Shown: piece by piece, positions 45,791 to 56,365 of the stretch | Layout of the letters: every line of letters begins with the position of its first letter | Position numbering within the stretch: the stretch's first letter is position 1 | Notes under the pieces: generated by a model | Database searches by the model: none | What the model was told of the DNA's origin: nothing | The model's input: only the letters and a program-made list of their open reading frames with translations | Program-made: the position numbers and the translations under genes | DNA from: Przewalskia tangutica | Taxonomy: Eukaryota; Streptophyta; Magnoliopsida; Solanales; Solanaceae | Length of the DNA stretch: 64,000 bases | Direction: 5' to 3' | Assembly: GCA_029844215.1 (NCBI GenBank) | Contig: CM056733.1 | Span: 42,421,142-42,485,141 of the forward strand

Positions 45791-45959
45791 ACCCTACGAG
45801 TTCTTTCGAGTCTTCTTCATCCCAAGCGATTACTCGCCACGGAGGCAAGGTACTCGTGGACCGGCGGTCGGCGAGGTCGTGGCGCGGGTCGATTCTAGCG
45901 GTCCTCGAACGCATTTATGCTTTGTCGGTAAGCGGGATCGGGAGGCCTCACCGATGTCG

Positions 45960-46250
45960 CGGTACCTTATCGATTTACGGGTTTGATGTTTATGCCTTGA
46001 TAGATCGGGTTCTACTCTGTCTATATATCTCCCACTTGTTGCTAGTAGGATAGGGATAGAGCACGAGTCCATAGATCCTTTCGAGGTAGCTACGTCGATA
46101 GGTGATTCGATGGTAGCTCGGCGGGTATATAGAGCTTGTCTGTGACCATTCTGATCGTCGGACCCCAGCCGACTTGATAGAGTTGGAGATGATTGACCGG
46201 CGTGATTATGGGGATGGATTGGCTAGTTTCTTGCTACGCAAATGTAGGCT
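45960..46250 (+). pseudogene. pol: Aspartic protease domain of F3 pol
   Basis: Cleaves the polyprotein into mature products. DVYALID at about 45988-46005 leads into the active site. The expected ID-PGSTLS is broken by one missing C in GATCGGGTTCTACT, so the catalytic Asp is visible but the next residues change frame. It ends with MIDRRDYGDGLA, the equivalent of the VIMGMDWL motif that closes the domain, at 46190-46230. Unit 2 keeps this last part only; unit 1 has none of it. Confidence 0.75.
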
Positions 46251-46539
46251 GAGAGAGAAGTAAATGCAGTTCCGGTTCGGAAGGCCGGTTGTTGTGTGGG
46301 AGAGCACGGTATCAGAGGTAGGTTTATTTCTACCTCAAAGCTAGGAAGATGGTGCGAGAAGGGTATATCTACCATCTCGTTCGGGTGTTTGATCTGAAGG
46401 CTGCGGTACCAGATTTTGATCGATTCGATGGTCGAGTTCCCAGACGTGTTTCGGATGACCTCGGGTATCCCTCCCGAGAGGAGATCGAGTTTGTATAGAT
46501 GTGTTGCGGATACTCGGCTATTTCCATTCCGCCATACGA

Positions 46540-47225
46540 ATGGCACTGCCGAGTTGAGAGAGTTGAAGGACCGGTGAGGATTTCTTTGGAGAAGCGGCTT
46601 CATCGGGCCTAGTGTTTCTCCTGAGGCGCGGTATTGTTCGTAAAGAAGAAGGGCGGGGCCGCGCATGTGTGTTGATTATAGGCGGTGAACAAGGTGACCA
46701 TTAAACGAATACCCTTCCCGGGATTGATGATTTGTTCGACGATTGCGAAGTGCGAGATGTTTCTCAAGATTGATCTGCGATCGGGCTATCATCAGTGTGA
46801 GTCGAGAGAGGTGGATGTCCACAGGATGCATTCGGGACGTGCGGGCATTATGAGTTCAGTCATGTCTTTTGGGTTGACGAATGCTCGTGGTATTCATGGA
46901 TTTGATGAACCAGTGTTCAAACCATTTTGGGCAGCGTTTGTGATAGTGTTCATTGATGATATCTTGGTTTATTCGCTCGAGCGGGAGCATGCGGATCATT
47001 TGAGGTGTCTTGTGATTCTCGGGACAGCGATTATGCGCCAAGTTTTCCAAATGTGAGTTTTGGTTGACTTGATGGCGTTTCTTGGGCATATCGTCGGGTG
47101 ATGGCATTCAGTGGATACGGCGAATCGAAGCGATCGAGACTTGGCCTGACCTCTTACTCAGCAGGTTCGCGATTTTACGGGCCTTGCGAGGATATTATCG
47201 GCGGTTCGTAGAAGTTTGCTTCTAT
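46540..47225 (+). pseudogene. pol: Reverse transcriptase domain of F3 pol
   Basis: Copies element RNA into DNA inside the particle. The domain opens with the ELRELKD and GFIGPSVSP-like phrases (46550-46620). It continues NKVTIKRIPFP (46688), MFLKIDLRSGYHQ with a catalytic Asp (46755-46795), and MSFGLTNA (46860). VIVFIDDILVYS at about 46940-46975 supplies the two catalytic Asp residues. The connection region, with FLGHIVS at 47075-47100, leads to RNase H. The active-site residues are all present. Frame breaks occur mainly at CCG/CAG positions. Confidence 0.9.
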
Positions 47226-47239
47226 CTACGCACCATTGA

Positions 47240-47700
47240 CTAGGTGACTCGAAGCGGCCAAGTTTGATGGTGATGCTTGTGGCGAGGTTTCGATTGTTGA
47301 AAGAGGCGGCAGCCCCGTTCTTACTCTTCGGAGGGTCGGATGGTTATGTCGTGTATTGTGATCGTCGGACATCGGGTTGGGATGTGTGTTGATGCGGCAT
47401 GGCGGGGTTATAGCATATCGTCCCGCGGTGAAGAAACACGAGAGGAACTACCCACCGTGATTTGGAGTTAGCGGTAGTGATTCACGCTTTGAAGATCTGG
47501 AGGCACTATTTGTATGGGGTTCACGTGGATATTTATACTGCACCACAAGAGCCTCGGTATATCTTCACGGAGGAGTGAACTTACGGCGAGCGGTGGTTAG
47601 AGTTGCTTAAGGATTACAATGTTGATATCTGTACCACGGGAAGGCGATGTTGTGGCGGATGCTCTTAGTCGTAGGTCGATGGGAGCCTATCGGATGTGCG
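47240..47700 (+). pseudogene. pol: RNase H domain of F3 pol
   Basis: Removes the RNA strand during reverse transcription and makes the polypurine primer. Readable parts are GGSDGYVVYCD-like near 47330-47365 (first catalytic Asp), DLELAVVIHALKIWRHYLYGVHVDIY at 47458-47535 (shown here as a stretch of conserved residues with the catalytic Glu), and the LLKDYNVDI and DALSRRSMG-like end at 47600-47690. It needs several frame changes, but the order and spacing are normal for chromoviruses. Confidence 0.85.
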
Positions 47701-47939
47701 GCTAGAGAGGAGGACATGGTTCGTGATTTGCATCGATTAGCGAGCCTTGGTGTCCGTTTGATTGATTACGATAGCGATGGGGTTAGAGTTCGTGAGGTTG
47801 CCGAGTCTTCCATCGTCGAGGAGGTGAAGAGCGGCGATTCGAGATCGGCTTTGATTCGATATCGTGATCTGACTCTTCGTGAGGGCAAGGTCCTTTTGAG
47901 TAGCACGATGGGGTGCTAAGGTTTGAGGCGGTTGTGTGT

Positions 47940-48650
47940 TCGGATGTTTGAGACTTGGCGAGTTCTTGGGAAGCACCGGCGCGGCGTTACTCTATCGTCG
48001 GGTCGACCAAGATGTACCACGACCTTAGATCCGTGTATTGGAGGATGGCTTGAAGAGGGCGTTGCGAGTTCGTAGCTCGGTGCGTGTTGTCGGCGGTGAA
48101 GGTAGAGCACCGAGGCCTGCTTTGGTTTTATTCTGACGATTGAGATCGACACGGAAGTGGGAGGTAATCAACATGGACTTCATTATAGGATTACCTCGCA
48201 CTCGGAGGAGACATGATTCTATATGGGTTATCGTCGGCGGTGACGAAATCAGCCCACTTTCTTCCGTCGGGGCGACCTTTCGGTGAGGATTATGCGGACT
48301 TTACATCAGAGATCGTCGGTGCATGGAGTCCCTACCGATCATATCGAGCGAGAGCGGTTTACGGCTAACTCGGAGGTCCTTCCAGAGGGTTTAGGGGCCT
48401 TGGTGAGCACGAAATCGCATTTCATCCACAGCACGGACGACGAGCGCACTATCGGACTGCGAGGATATCTTTGCGAGCCCGTGTTATTGACCGATGGTAG
48501 TTGGGAGGATCATTTGCCTCTAGTTGAGTTCGCGTATAATAATAGCTACCACTCAGATTCGATGGCGCCTTATGAGGCCTTGTATGGGAGGAAGTGCAGA
48601 TCGCCTATAGGTTGGTTCGATGTGGGCGAGTGCGGCTAGTGGGACCAGAT
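47940..48650 (+). pseudogene. pol: Integrase domain of F3 pol
   Basis: Inserts the new DNA copy into the genome. The HHCC zinc-binding part is at about 47950-48120 (TKMYHDLRSVYW and following Cys region, frame-broken). The catalytic core begins with NMDFI at 48170-48185 (first Asp) and TKSAHFLPSG near 48245. The second Asp region near 48330 is damaged. DDERTIGL at about 48430 marks the third acidic residue, Glu. The end is clear: GSWEDHLPLVEFAYNNSYHS (48498-48557), MAPYEALYGRKCRSPIGWFD and VGECG (48564-48637). Confidence 0.9.
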
Positions 48651-48869
48651 TTGGTACGAGCGATGGATAAGGTGAAGCTTATCCGAGGCGGCTATTGACG
48701 ACTCGAGTCAGCGAAGTTGTATCACGGATCATCGTCGTCGGCATCTTGAGTTCGAGGTTCATGATTGGGTTTTCCTAAAGGTGTCACCCATGAAGGGTGT
48801 GATGAGATTCGGGAAGAAGGAAACTTCGGCCCTAGGTACATTGGGCGTTTGATTATCGCGAGGTAGGCA

Positions 48870-49199
48870 AGGTTGCCTATGAGTTGGGTCTGCCGTCCGT
48901 CTGGAGGCGGTCGTCCGGTTTTTCACGTATCTATGCTGAGGAGATGTATCGGGGATCCATCTAGGGTACACCCGATTGGCGATGTCCAGGTGACCGAGGG
49001 GTTATCGTATGAGGAGATTCCCATAGCGATAGTCGATCGTCAGGTTAGGCGTCTGCGGACCAAGGACGTGGCTTCCGTCAAGGTCTTGTGGCGGAACGAG
49101 CTCAGGGAGGAGATGACATGGGAAGCCGAGGAGGACATGAGGCAGAAGTATCCTCACTTATTTCCCACACCTCCAGGTAATTCACTTTCCTACTTGTAA
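48870..49199 (+). pseudogene. pol: C-terminal chromodomain-like region of F3 pol
   Basis: This is the best-preserved frame in the window, open to the stop at 49199. It includes PVFHVSMLRRCI, DPSRVHPI, LSYEEIPIAIVDRQVRRLR and VASVKVLWRNEL, then TWEAEEDMRQKYPHLF. The DRQVRRLR...VKVLWRN...TWEAEEDM pattern is the shortened chromodomain of plant Tekay-type chromoviruses. In that clade it is thought to guide integration to heterochromatin. This fits the dense self-nesting seen here. The two other pol units have the same tail with frame breaks. Confidence 0.85.
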
Positions 49200-49301
49200 A
49201 TTTTCGTTATCGTTTCTGCCTAAGTGTTGTTCTGTGGCCTTGTGTGGCATTTGCAACTGTTTTAGTTATGAAGAATCTTATCGTTAATCGTCTTGGGAAG
49301 G

Positions 49302-49332
49302 AACATTCGGACGAATGTTTCTAAGGAGAGAA
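49302..49332 (+). promoter_or_regulatory. Hairpin and polypurine tract (F3 unit 3)
   Basis: AACATTCG-GA-CGAATGTT (49302-49319), then AAGGAGAGAA at the 3' LTR boundary, about 105 bp after the pol stop. Confidence 0.8.
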
Positions 49333-51744
49333 TGTTATACCGTATTTCGGAGTATATGCGTGAGGGAATACGACAAAAGTCTAGCCTTAAAGTTTAGGCA
49401 AAGCGTTTTTTTGGGCACAACTCGCGAAAGCGAATAGTTTTCCGGCGAAACGTTTCCACGACTTCGTAGGGTAAATTCGGCTATGCCATTTCTAATTTTG
49501 CGGATTTTTAGAGGCGAAACATTTTGGACCAGCGGGAGGCGACACTTGGCACCTCCATTGGTGGACTTCAAATCGTCCATTTGGGCGAATTGGACTAGCA
49601 ATGGCACGCGTTTTTGTGCCTTGTGCACAAGTCAAGGAGTTGGTAGGATATTTGTGTATAGTTAATCCTCACTTACACTTGCCTTGCACTTGTCTTAATC
49701 TTGGCCATTGGTTGGCCACTTCCGACCTATAAATACCCTTAAGATGAAGAGTTCTTCATCCACAAAGCTTTTCAAGTCTTGAAAATCCTCTCCTCTCCCT
49801 TAAGCCTTTTCGTCCAACCCCTCCCCTCCTTGTGAAGTTTGGCCGAGGCCTACCCCCTATCCTATCCGAAATCTAACCCCCCTCCCTTTGTAGAAAAGTT
49901 GCCTTCGTGTTTTGTTATAATGCCCAAAATACCATAGCCCAAATACCGTAGTACTTAGTATAAGTTGTGAAGAACTTCGAAGGTTTCATGAGCATACAAC
50001 TTAGGAGCAAAACCTTGCTCGGTGCGACTTTTCTAGGATATTATTGGGCTTACCGAGGTAACTAATCCTAACCCTCTTTTGAATTAGAGAATATATACTG
50101 TTGTAGTATAAGAATAAGTATAAATACTTAGAAGAATATCACAGAATAGAATTGAACCGTTACCACAGTAGAAGGGTTTAAAAGAAGAATAATCAAACTG
50201 TACTTACATGGAATTTGTTTTCTGATGAACTTATATAGCTCACGGGTAGGAAGTGCTGCCCGACTTTCCGTAGAATTGTGAACCCTCTGTTTAGAATGAC
50301 CTTGAGTAGTCTTTGATAGGTATCTGTGACTATTATAGGTGACTCTCTGCGACATATTGACTTGGCGGTGGTTTTATTTGAGAAGGTATGTGATTCTTCC
50401 TAAAGCATGATATTTTACAATATATATAGTACGGTGACGTACATGTGTTAACTAAAATATAACTACGGCAATGTCTTTGACTTAAGCTGAATAATACTTA
50501 CGTGATGCCTCAGGCTTAAGCTGAATAACAACTACGTGATGCCTGCGCTTAAGCACGAATAATAAAGATCTGAAAGCATTTCAAAAGAATCTTGAATCAT
50601 CTTTCTGAGAAGAGAACTAATTGGTTTTAAGCGAAGCTTAAGAGTTATACTAGCCTTATGGGAAGTTAAGTATAACCACTTAAGATTGATAAAAGAAACA
50701 GTTTGCCTATGTGTTTATAATGACTTATATTGAATTGTGAAAAGAATAATAAGATGGTTTGATAAGTAGACATGATATGATGCTATGTGTGTTAGTGTCT
50801 TGTAACGTTTGTGAAAAGAGTATTCTTGTTGTGCTTATGTTGTTTAACGATAAGTTGTTAGGTTAGTGTAGCATCACTCACCTCTTGACATATTACAGGG
50901 GTTAAGCGCCCTCCGTGCGGGGTAGACTCGGTGATGCAGGACCATGATTCGAGAATACCTCATGCGGGTCCAGGGACCTATGCGAGCTACGGGAGTTCCG
51001 GTTAGTGTGCGGGGTTATACCTCATGCGATCTATGTGGCCATGCGCGGACGGCGAGTCGGGGCGATGCAGAGGATTAGCTACCCTCGATGCGGTGTTATG
51101 TACACTAAGAGGGCCTATGTGATTGTCCTATGCGGACTACGAGTCGAGATTAGGCTTGCATGGTGATACTACGCAATTGTCCTGCTTGATCATTCGCACC
51201 TAGAAAAGACACATTCTGATTTACCTATTCTGCTCTTGTTTGTGATGTGGCACTATATGCGGTTTCCTTGGTTGTTTTATACATACTTGCAAACCATTTT
51301 TAAAATGATATGTTTCATTTAAGTATTTCTGATTTCATATACTTAGTACTGTCTTGACCTCCTTGGGCTGCGTTCATGCCGCGGTAAGAGCGGCAGTGCT
51401 AGATCCACATTCTTAGGATCTACGTTGGTGTCGGGAGCTCCATCTTTTAGGAGGCTCTTCTTTTGGGTATGATCTCCCTGTTGTAGATAGTTTTGAACAG
51501 TCAGGGTATGGCGTGGCCCTGTCCCGTCATAGTTGTATATTTCCTTAGAGGTATGTAGTCATGTTGTACAGTGTCGGATGTAACTGCTAAACCCTGTTGA
51601 TATATATATGCCGAAAGCGATGTTTTCTCACATAAGCGTGTCTTATTTTATAAACTGTTTCATGTCTTGCTTTATATTTCCGATTACTCGATGTATGACT
51701 ACTTGGGTGCCGGCGTACGATCCACGGGCCGAACGGTCGTGACA
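49333..51744 (+). repeat. 3' LTR of the complete F3 element
   Basis: From TGTTATACCGTATTTCGG to GAACGGTCGTGACA, 2,412 bp against 2,413 bp for the 5' LTR and matching it throughout. TATA box at 49729-49736. Differences are mostly CTG/ACG-type swaps and lost C or G. No gene is supported. Confidence 0.95.
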
Positions 51745-52154
51745 CTTGTTATCTTGACCTCGCCCGGGCTGCGTTCATGCCGCGTAAAGGTACACGATCG
51801 TTTATCCTCGCTCTTAGGGTCACGATTCGGCGTTTGGGAAAGCTCCGTTTCTCGGAGGCTTATCGGTATAGTCCTGTCGTTGTAGGTATTTACATTCAGG
51901 GTATGGCGGGGCCCCGCCATTGTTGTCGTATCATTTCGTAAGTGCAGTAATCTTGTTGTGGCGGGGTTGTAAAAGGATTAAACTGTTCATTTGTAGGAGT
52001 TGTTATTTATATATATCTTTGAAAGGCAAGTTTTCCTCGATTCTTGTTTTGTACTTCATTTGTTTCATGTATGTGTTTTATGTTCACTGATTACTCGATG
52101 TTGTATCACTAGGGTGCCCGGGTAAGGCACGATCCAGGCATTCGGGTCGTGACA
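51745..52154 (+). repeat. Second LTR of F2, right piece
   Basis: Resumes at CTTGTTATC (after F3) and ends GGGTCGTGACA, matching the last 400 bp of 23204-26599. Confidence 0.9.
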
Positions 52155-52542
52155 AAAGTGGTATCGAGCGATTAATCCTCGGAAAGTGTCTGACCGTATC
52201 GATGAAAGTCTTGATTATCGGTGTGTTGTGCACCACACCAATAATCAGGAGGCTATAGGATATTTAGGATTGGTTTCTATTTCTTCTCACTCTGAGATCG
52301 TGCCTTAGAGCTGTGTTGTAAGTTGGACCCTCTAACGTATTTCTTTCCCTTACCGTTATGCCTCCGCATAGGGCAACTCGAGCCCCGGAGGACAAGGCAG
52401 CCGAGGGAGCTGCGAGTAGAGTACAGAGGGTTACGTGGGCACAGGCCCAATTATCACCTTGGGTGGTGCTTCATTCGGGGAGTTCTGCGACGTCATTAGC
52501 CCCAGCAGAGTTTAGCACGGCGGCGGCAGTTCCTACTGCGGC
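52155..52542 (+). pseudogene. gag: Second F2 leader and gag start (F2'), truncated
   Basis: A second copy of the F2 internal start follows the second F2 LTR. It has primer-binding site TGGTATCGAGC (52159-52169), the GTGCAC hairpin (52213-52246), the ATG at 52358 and the gag N-terminus (MPPHRATRAPEDKA, then AQAQLSPWVVLHSG, ATSLAPAEFSTAAAVP). It matches 26600-26995 almost base for base and stops abruptly at GCGGCCA, where S1 sequence begins. Together with the upstream LTR it shows that F2 is or was a tandem LTR-internal-LTR-internal structure. Confidence 0.85.
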
Positions 52543-53570
52543 CAAACTATGTTCAATTCTATATATAGTATACTTCAACTATATATTCCTACAACATGTA
52601 ATTTCCAATTACAATAGGAGGACAGTAGTATTTACCTCGATAAGCCCAAAATTATTCAAGTTTAAATGTCGATCCTGAGCAACGTTTAGCTCCTCCTCCG
52701 GGTGCTCCAACCCGCTCCGAACAACCTTTAGAAGTTCTACGCAACTTCTACTTAATACTTCAACCAAGTATGAAGATTTTCCTTAGGGTTTCGTTTAGTG
52801 ACTGAAGGGAAGTATAATAGTATTTCTGGGCTTTTCGTATAAGTGTAACCTTGGAATACTACAAGGTATTTGGGCCAAGGTATTTTGGTATAGTAACAAT
52901 ACTATGGAGAGTATTTCTACCAAGAGGGGGGTGTATTTATACGAGACAACACCACAAGGGGGGGTGTATACCCCTCGGCCAACCCCACTAGGAGGGGGGG
53001 TACTCTCGGCCAACGGGGGAGGGGCTCTCGGCCAAGGGGCCGCACCACGGGGTGGAAGGGGGAGGCTAGGTCGAGACACTACACTAAGGGGGAGGAAGAG
53101 AGCTTTCAAGACTTAGCACAATTTTTGGATGAAGAAGTTCATCAAAGGGGAGGGGTATTTATAGGTCAAGCCATGGCCAACCAATGGCCAAGATCATGCC
53201 AAGTGCAAGGCAAGTGTAGGGCTAGGATTCACCCAAGTGTACCTTATCCATCTACCCACAAAATATCCTACCAACTACTTGACAAACAAGGCCACACTTT
53301 CGGCCACTTTACCGCCCAACATCCTCCAATTAGAGGGTGACAAGTGTCGCCCTCTCGTTGGTCCAAAACATTTCGTCTCTCGGAAAAATCCGCAAAAATT
53401 AAAAATGACATAGCCGGAATTTTCCCTTCGCAAGCTTTGTAAAACGTTTCGTCGAAAAACGACTCTAATCGGGGGTTGTGCACAAAATAAAATCGGCCAA
53501 GCCTACTTTAAAGTCCAAACTTTTCTACGTACGTCCTTACGTACATACTCTGGAAATACGAGGTATAACA
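52543..53570 (-). repeat. S1: solo LTR, right piece
   Basis: Minus-strand LTR sequence resumes at about 52543 and ends ACGAGGTATAACA at 53570, followed by TACCA. About 1.1 kb of LTR is missing compared with the left piece's end, so a deletion accompanied the loss of F2's right end. TATA box on the minus strand at 53156-53163. Confidence 0.85.
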
Positions 53571-54750
53571 TACCACCTGCTTTCCTTTACCTGCGGCATG
53601 AACGCAGGCCCAGGAAGTCGATCTAATTACCAAGTATGTGAAGCGTAAAAATCTTGATATATACATATATAACTATAACATTTTAAAATCAATTCACAAA
53701 TATGTACGAAACAACCAAGTTAACCGCACCTAGTGCCACATCACAAACAATAGCAATAATAGATATAATGTAACTGGTCTTTTCTAGGCCGTGAATGATC
53801 GAAGCAAGGCCAATCGCCCATAGTATCATTATGCGTGCCTAATCCTGGACTCCGCGATCCGCATAGGCCACCTAGGCGCGTGAGGTATTCCTCGCATCGG
53901 GTAGCTAATCCTCGGCATCGCCCCGGACTCCGTAGTCGCGTGGCCACATAGCGCGTGAGGTATTCCTCGCACACAATCCTGGAACTCCCGCAGCTCCGCA
54001 TAGGTCCCAAGGACCCGCATGAGGTATTCCTCGCATCGGGGGGCAACTTAACCCCCGGTATCATGTCAAGAGGTGAGTGGTATAATACTAACACAATGGC
54101 TTATCGTTAAACAACATAAGCACAACAAGAATAACCTCCTTACACAAACATCACAAGATACTAACACACGTAGCATCACAACATGTTTATCAAACCAACT
54201 TACCATACCTTCAAACATCATTTCAAGCATTTGATAAACAAACAATTAAACCGTTTTTCTTATCTTTCTTAAGTCGTTATAGCTAACTTCCCATAAAGCT
54301 AGTATGACACTTAAACTGTTTATGAAAACCAAGTATTACTTTTCTTCCAAAAATGATTCATAACTCTTGTTGAAATATTTAAGATTCTTATTATTTAGAA
54401 CTCAAGTCAAAGACATCGAAGTAAAGCCAAATTTAGTTTAACATACGTACGTCTACCGTACTATATATATTTCACAAATATCATGCTCAAAGAGATAGGA
54501 AGGATCACATACCTCCTCGGCTAAATCCACTTGCCAAGTCAGATATGTCGCGCGCAGAGTGTCAACCTATAATAGTCAAAACACGCCTATCAACTTCTAG
54601 TTTTTCGTGGGATTCTTCTAAGTAAGATTTCTCTTAGTCTACGAAAAATTGGGCAGCACCTCCCCCGTTTCTACTCAATTCTCCACCTTTTTCAAGGCCC
54701 GATAATAGTAACCAACATGGCATAAATAAGGCGTAATAATTCCGATAATT

Positions 54751-55020
54751 AAAGAAGGGGATAACACGCCCAAACGGAACGCGATTAACAATCTCTCCTT
54801 CATAATAACAATAAGTAAAGAAGGGGATAACACGCCCAAACGGAACGCGATTAACAATCTCTCCTTCATAATAACAATAAGTAAAGAAGGGGATAACACG
54901 CCCAAACGGAACGCGATTAACAATCTCTCCTTCATAATAATAATAAGTAAAGAAGGGGATAACACGCCCAAACGGAACGCGATTAACAATCTCTCCTTCA
55001 TAACAACAATAAGTAAAGAA
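54751..55020 (-). repeat. 66-bp tandem repeat x 4 in the M3 LTR
   Basis: Units start at 54751, 54817, 54883 and 54949, with the start of a fifth at 55015. They are nearly identical (AAAGAAGGGGATAACACGCC, AAACGGAACGCGATTAACAA, TCTCTCCTTCATAATAACAA). Open frames across it are a by-product: 66 is a multiple of 3. Confidence 0.95.
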
Positions 55021-55089
55021 GGTCCAAAGTAAATATAGTCCAAAGTAGATACAGTCCAAAGTACATACGGTCCAAAGTAGATACGGTCC
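55021..55089 (-). repeat. 16-bp repeat x 4 in the M3 LTR
   Basis: Unit GTCCAAAGTAAATATA with changes (AGTAGATAC, AGTACATAC), directly after the 66-bp array. It matches the 6-copy arrays at 12065 and 17856. Confidence 0.85.
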
Positions 55090-56245
55090 TTAAGTTGGGG
55101 TCCTTGGCCAACTTTTACAATTTTACTTATCCAATTACTTCATTAGTCCTTCAACTTATATTCCAATCTTTATATAAGTTATAGTTTCTTTGTTGTTAAC
55201 TTCTTAGCAAGTAATGGATACATTTTTACCATTTTAATGGCTAACATGCCAATTTCTCCTTTTAACATCTTAACAAGATCCCAATCTTTCTTTATATCTT
55301 ATAGTCCATAATATACTTCCAATATATGTATAATATCCATATATACATAATAATCAACTTCACAAAGAGGTTAAGATTCATTACCTCAATAATAGCACAA
55401 CAATTTCCAAGAACTTAAAGTCGTTCCAAAGCAAGTATTAGCTCCAAATCTTTGTGCTTTAACTCCAAATCTTTGTGCTCCAAATCACCACAAGTCACCC
55501 TTAGAAGTTCCTAACCAACTTCTATTCAAGAATTAACTCCAAAAAGTGAAGAACACTTGGGCTTCAAAACTGCCCACTCTCGGCTTTTGTGATGTTTTTG
55601 AGGCTAGGGGTGTGAAATATTGTCTAACTCTTGGTTAATAATCTTCCTAACACATTAAGGAATAACACTTATAAGTTTAAGAATTTTTGGACAACATTTG
55701 GTTAGGGAAAGGGGCAATAGACGAGAGCAACTCTAGAAGGAGGAAGAGGGAAATATTTTCAAGTCTTGAAATATACTAAGTGTGGAAGATTTTTATAAAC
55801 TAAAGGGGTTTATATAGTACAACCAAGGGTTAGGATTGAAACATGTGTATGGTAGATATTGTTTGTGTAGGTTCCCTTCTACACTTGTCCTACAAAAGCC
55901 ATGCAAGACTTTGACCATTTGACTTGCCCACTAAATGCCCCAAAACCGTCCACCACCATGCAATACCATGCAAGACTTTTGGCCACTTGTCTTGCCCACT
56001 TGTCCACTCAATTTCGTCCAACATGGCCCAATCTAGGGGTGACACTTGTCGTCCTCCTATTGGTCCAAAATATTTATCTCTCGGAAAATTCCATAATCGT
56101 AAAAATATTGAAAACGTAAAATTTCCTTCACAAGGATCGGAATATTTTCCATCGGCAAACAATTCTTTCGTTCTTACCCTAATTAGGGTTTATACATTCG
56201 TACGTACGTCCTTACATACATACTCCAGAACTACGGGGTATAACA

Positions 56246-56365
56246 TTCTCCCCCCCTTAGAAACATTCGTCCCGAATGTTCCTTCAAGATTCAATTAACA
56301 CGGATAACAGCATAGTCCCTCGTAGCTTGAACAATTTGCAAAATGCCACACATGACCATAATAGA
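56246..56365 (-). other. M3 internal region: polypurine tract, hairpin and 3' untranslated end
   Basis: TTCTCCCCCCCTT (reversed polypurine tract), the hairpin AACATTCG-TCC-CGAATGTT at 56262-56280, then about 85 bp without features until F4. The rest of M3 lies beyond F4. ATAGA at 56361-56365 may be F4's left target-site duplication. Confidence 0.75.

Larger units (their letters stand above)
35824..51744 (+). mobile_element. F3: tandem Tekay array, two truncated LTR-pol units followed by a complete element
   Basis: The order is LTR fragment (214 bp), pol unit 1, polypurine tract, LTR fragment (159 bp), pol unit 2, polypurine tract, full LTR, gag-pol unit 3, polypurine tract, full LTR. The whole block sits in F2's LTR between CTTGG and CTTGT, an imperfect duplication. 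The simplest reading is one insertion, amplified by unequal exchange between LTRs, followed by deletions that removed most of the LTR, gag and the start of pol from units 1 and 2. The complete element is 42071-51744 (9,674 bp), with LTRs of 2,413 and 2,412 bp, a shorter subfamily than the others here. Confidence 0.85.
23204..52542 (+). mobile_element. F2: non-autonomous element with a second partial unit (LTR-internal-LTR-internal')
   Basis: The 5' LTR (23204-26599), gag, spacer, pol remnant, polypurine tract and second LTR (32878-35823 plus 51745-52154) form a standard element, interrupted by S2 and F3. The second LTR is unusual in being followed by another primer-binding site, leader and gag start (52155-52542) instead of flanking DNA. 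The copy is thus LTR-internal-LTR-internal', and a deletion has joined the last gag piece to S1. Without the insertions the internal region is about 2.6 kb, like F4. Confidence 0.8.
53571..56245 (-). repeat. 3' LTR of M3, right piece
   Basis: Starts with the duplicated TACCA, continues the LTR interrupted at 21953 and ends CTACGGGGTATAACA. It is followed by a reversed polypurine tract, so this is the 3' LTR of a minus-strand element (about 3.0 kb in total). It contains a 66-bp and a 16-bp tandem repeat, listed below. No gene is supported. Confidence 0.9.

Noticed and set aside
45450..45914. Minus-strand frame of 154 codons
   Set aside because: It is antisense to the F3 gag, a GC-rich stretch where open antisense frames are common.
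36038..49199. Possibility that the three pol copies are separate full elements or host RT genes
   Set aside because: Each is followed by the same hairpin, polypurine tract and LTR start, and two lack gag and most of an LTR. They are truncated units of one array.
54634..55059. Two overlapping minus-strand open frames of 122-141 codons with internally repeated peptide
   Set aside because: They are the translation of a 66-bp tandem repeat in an LTR, open in more than one frame because the unit length is a multiple of three. No start context or homologous protein is recognisable.
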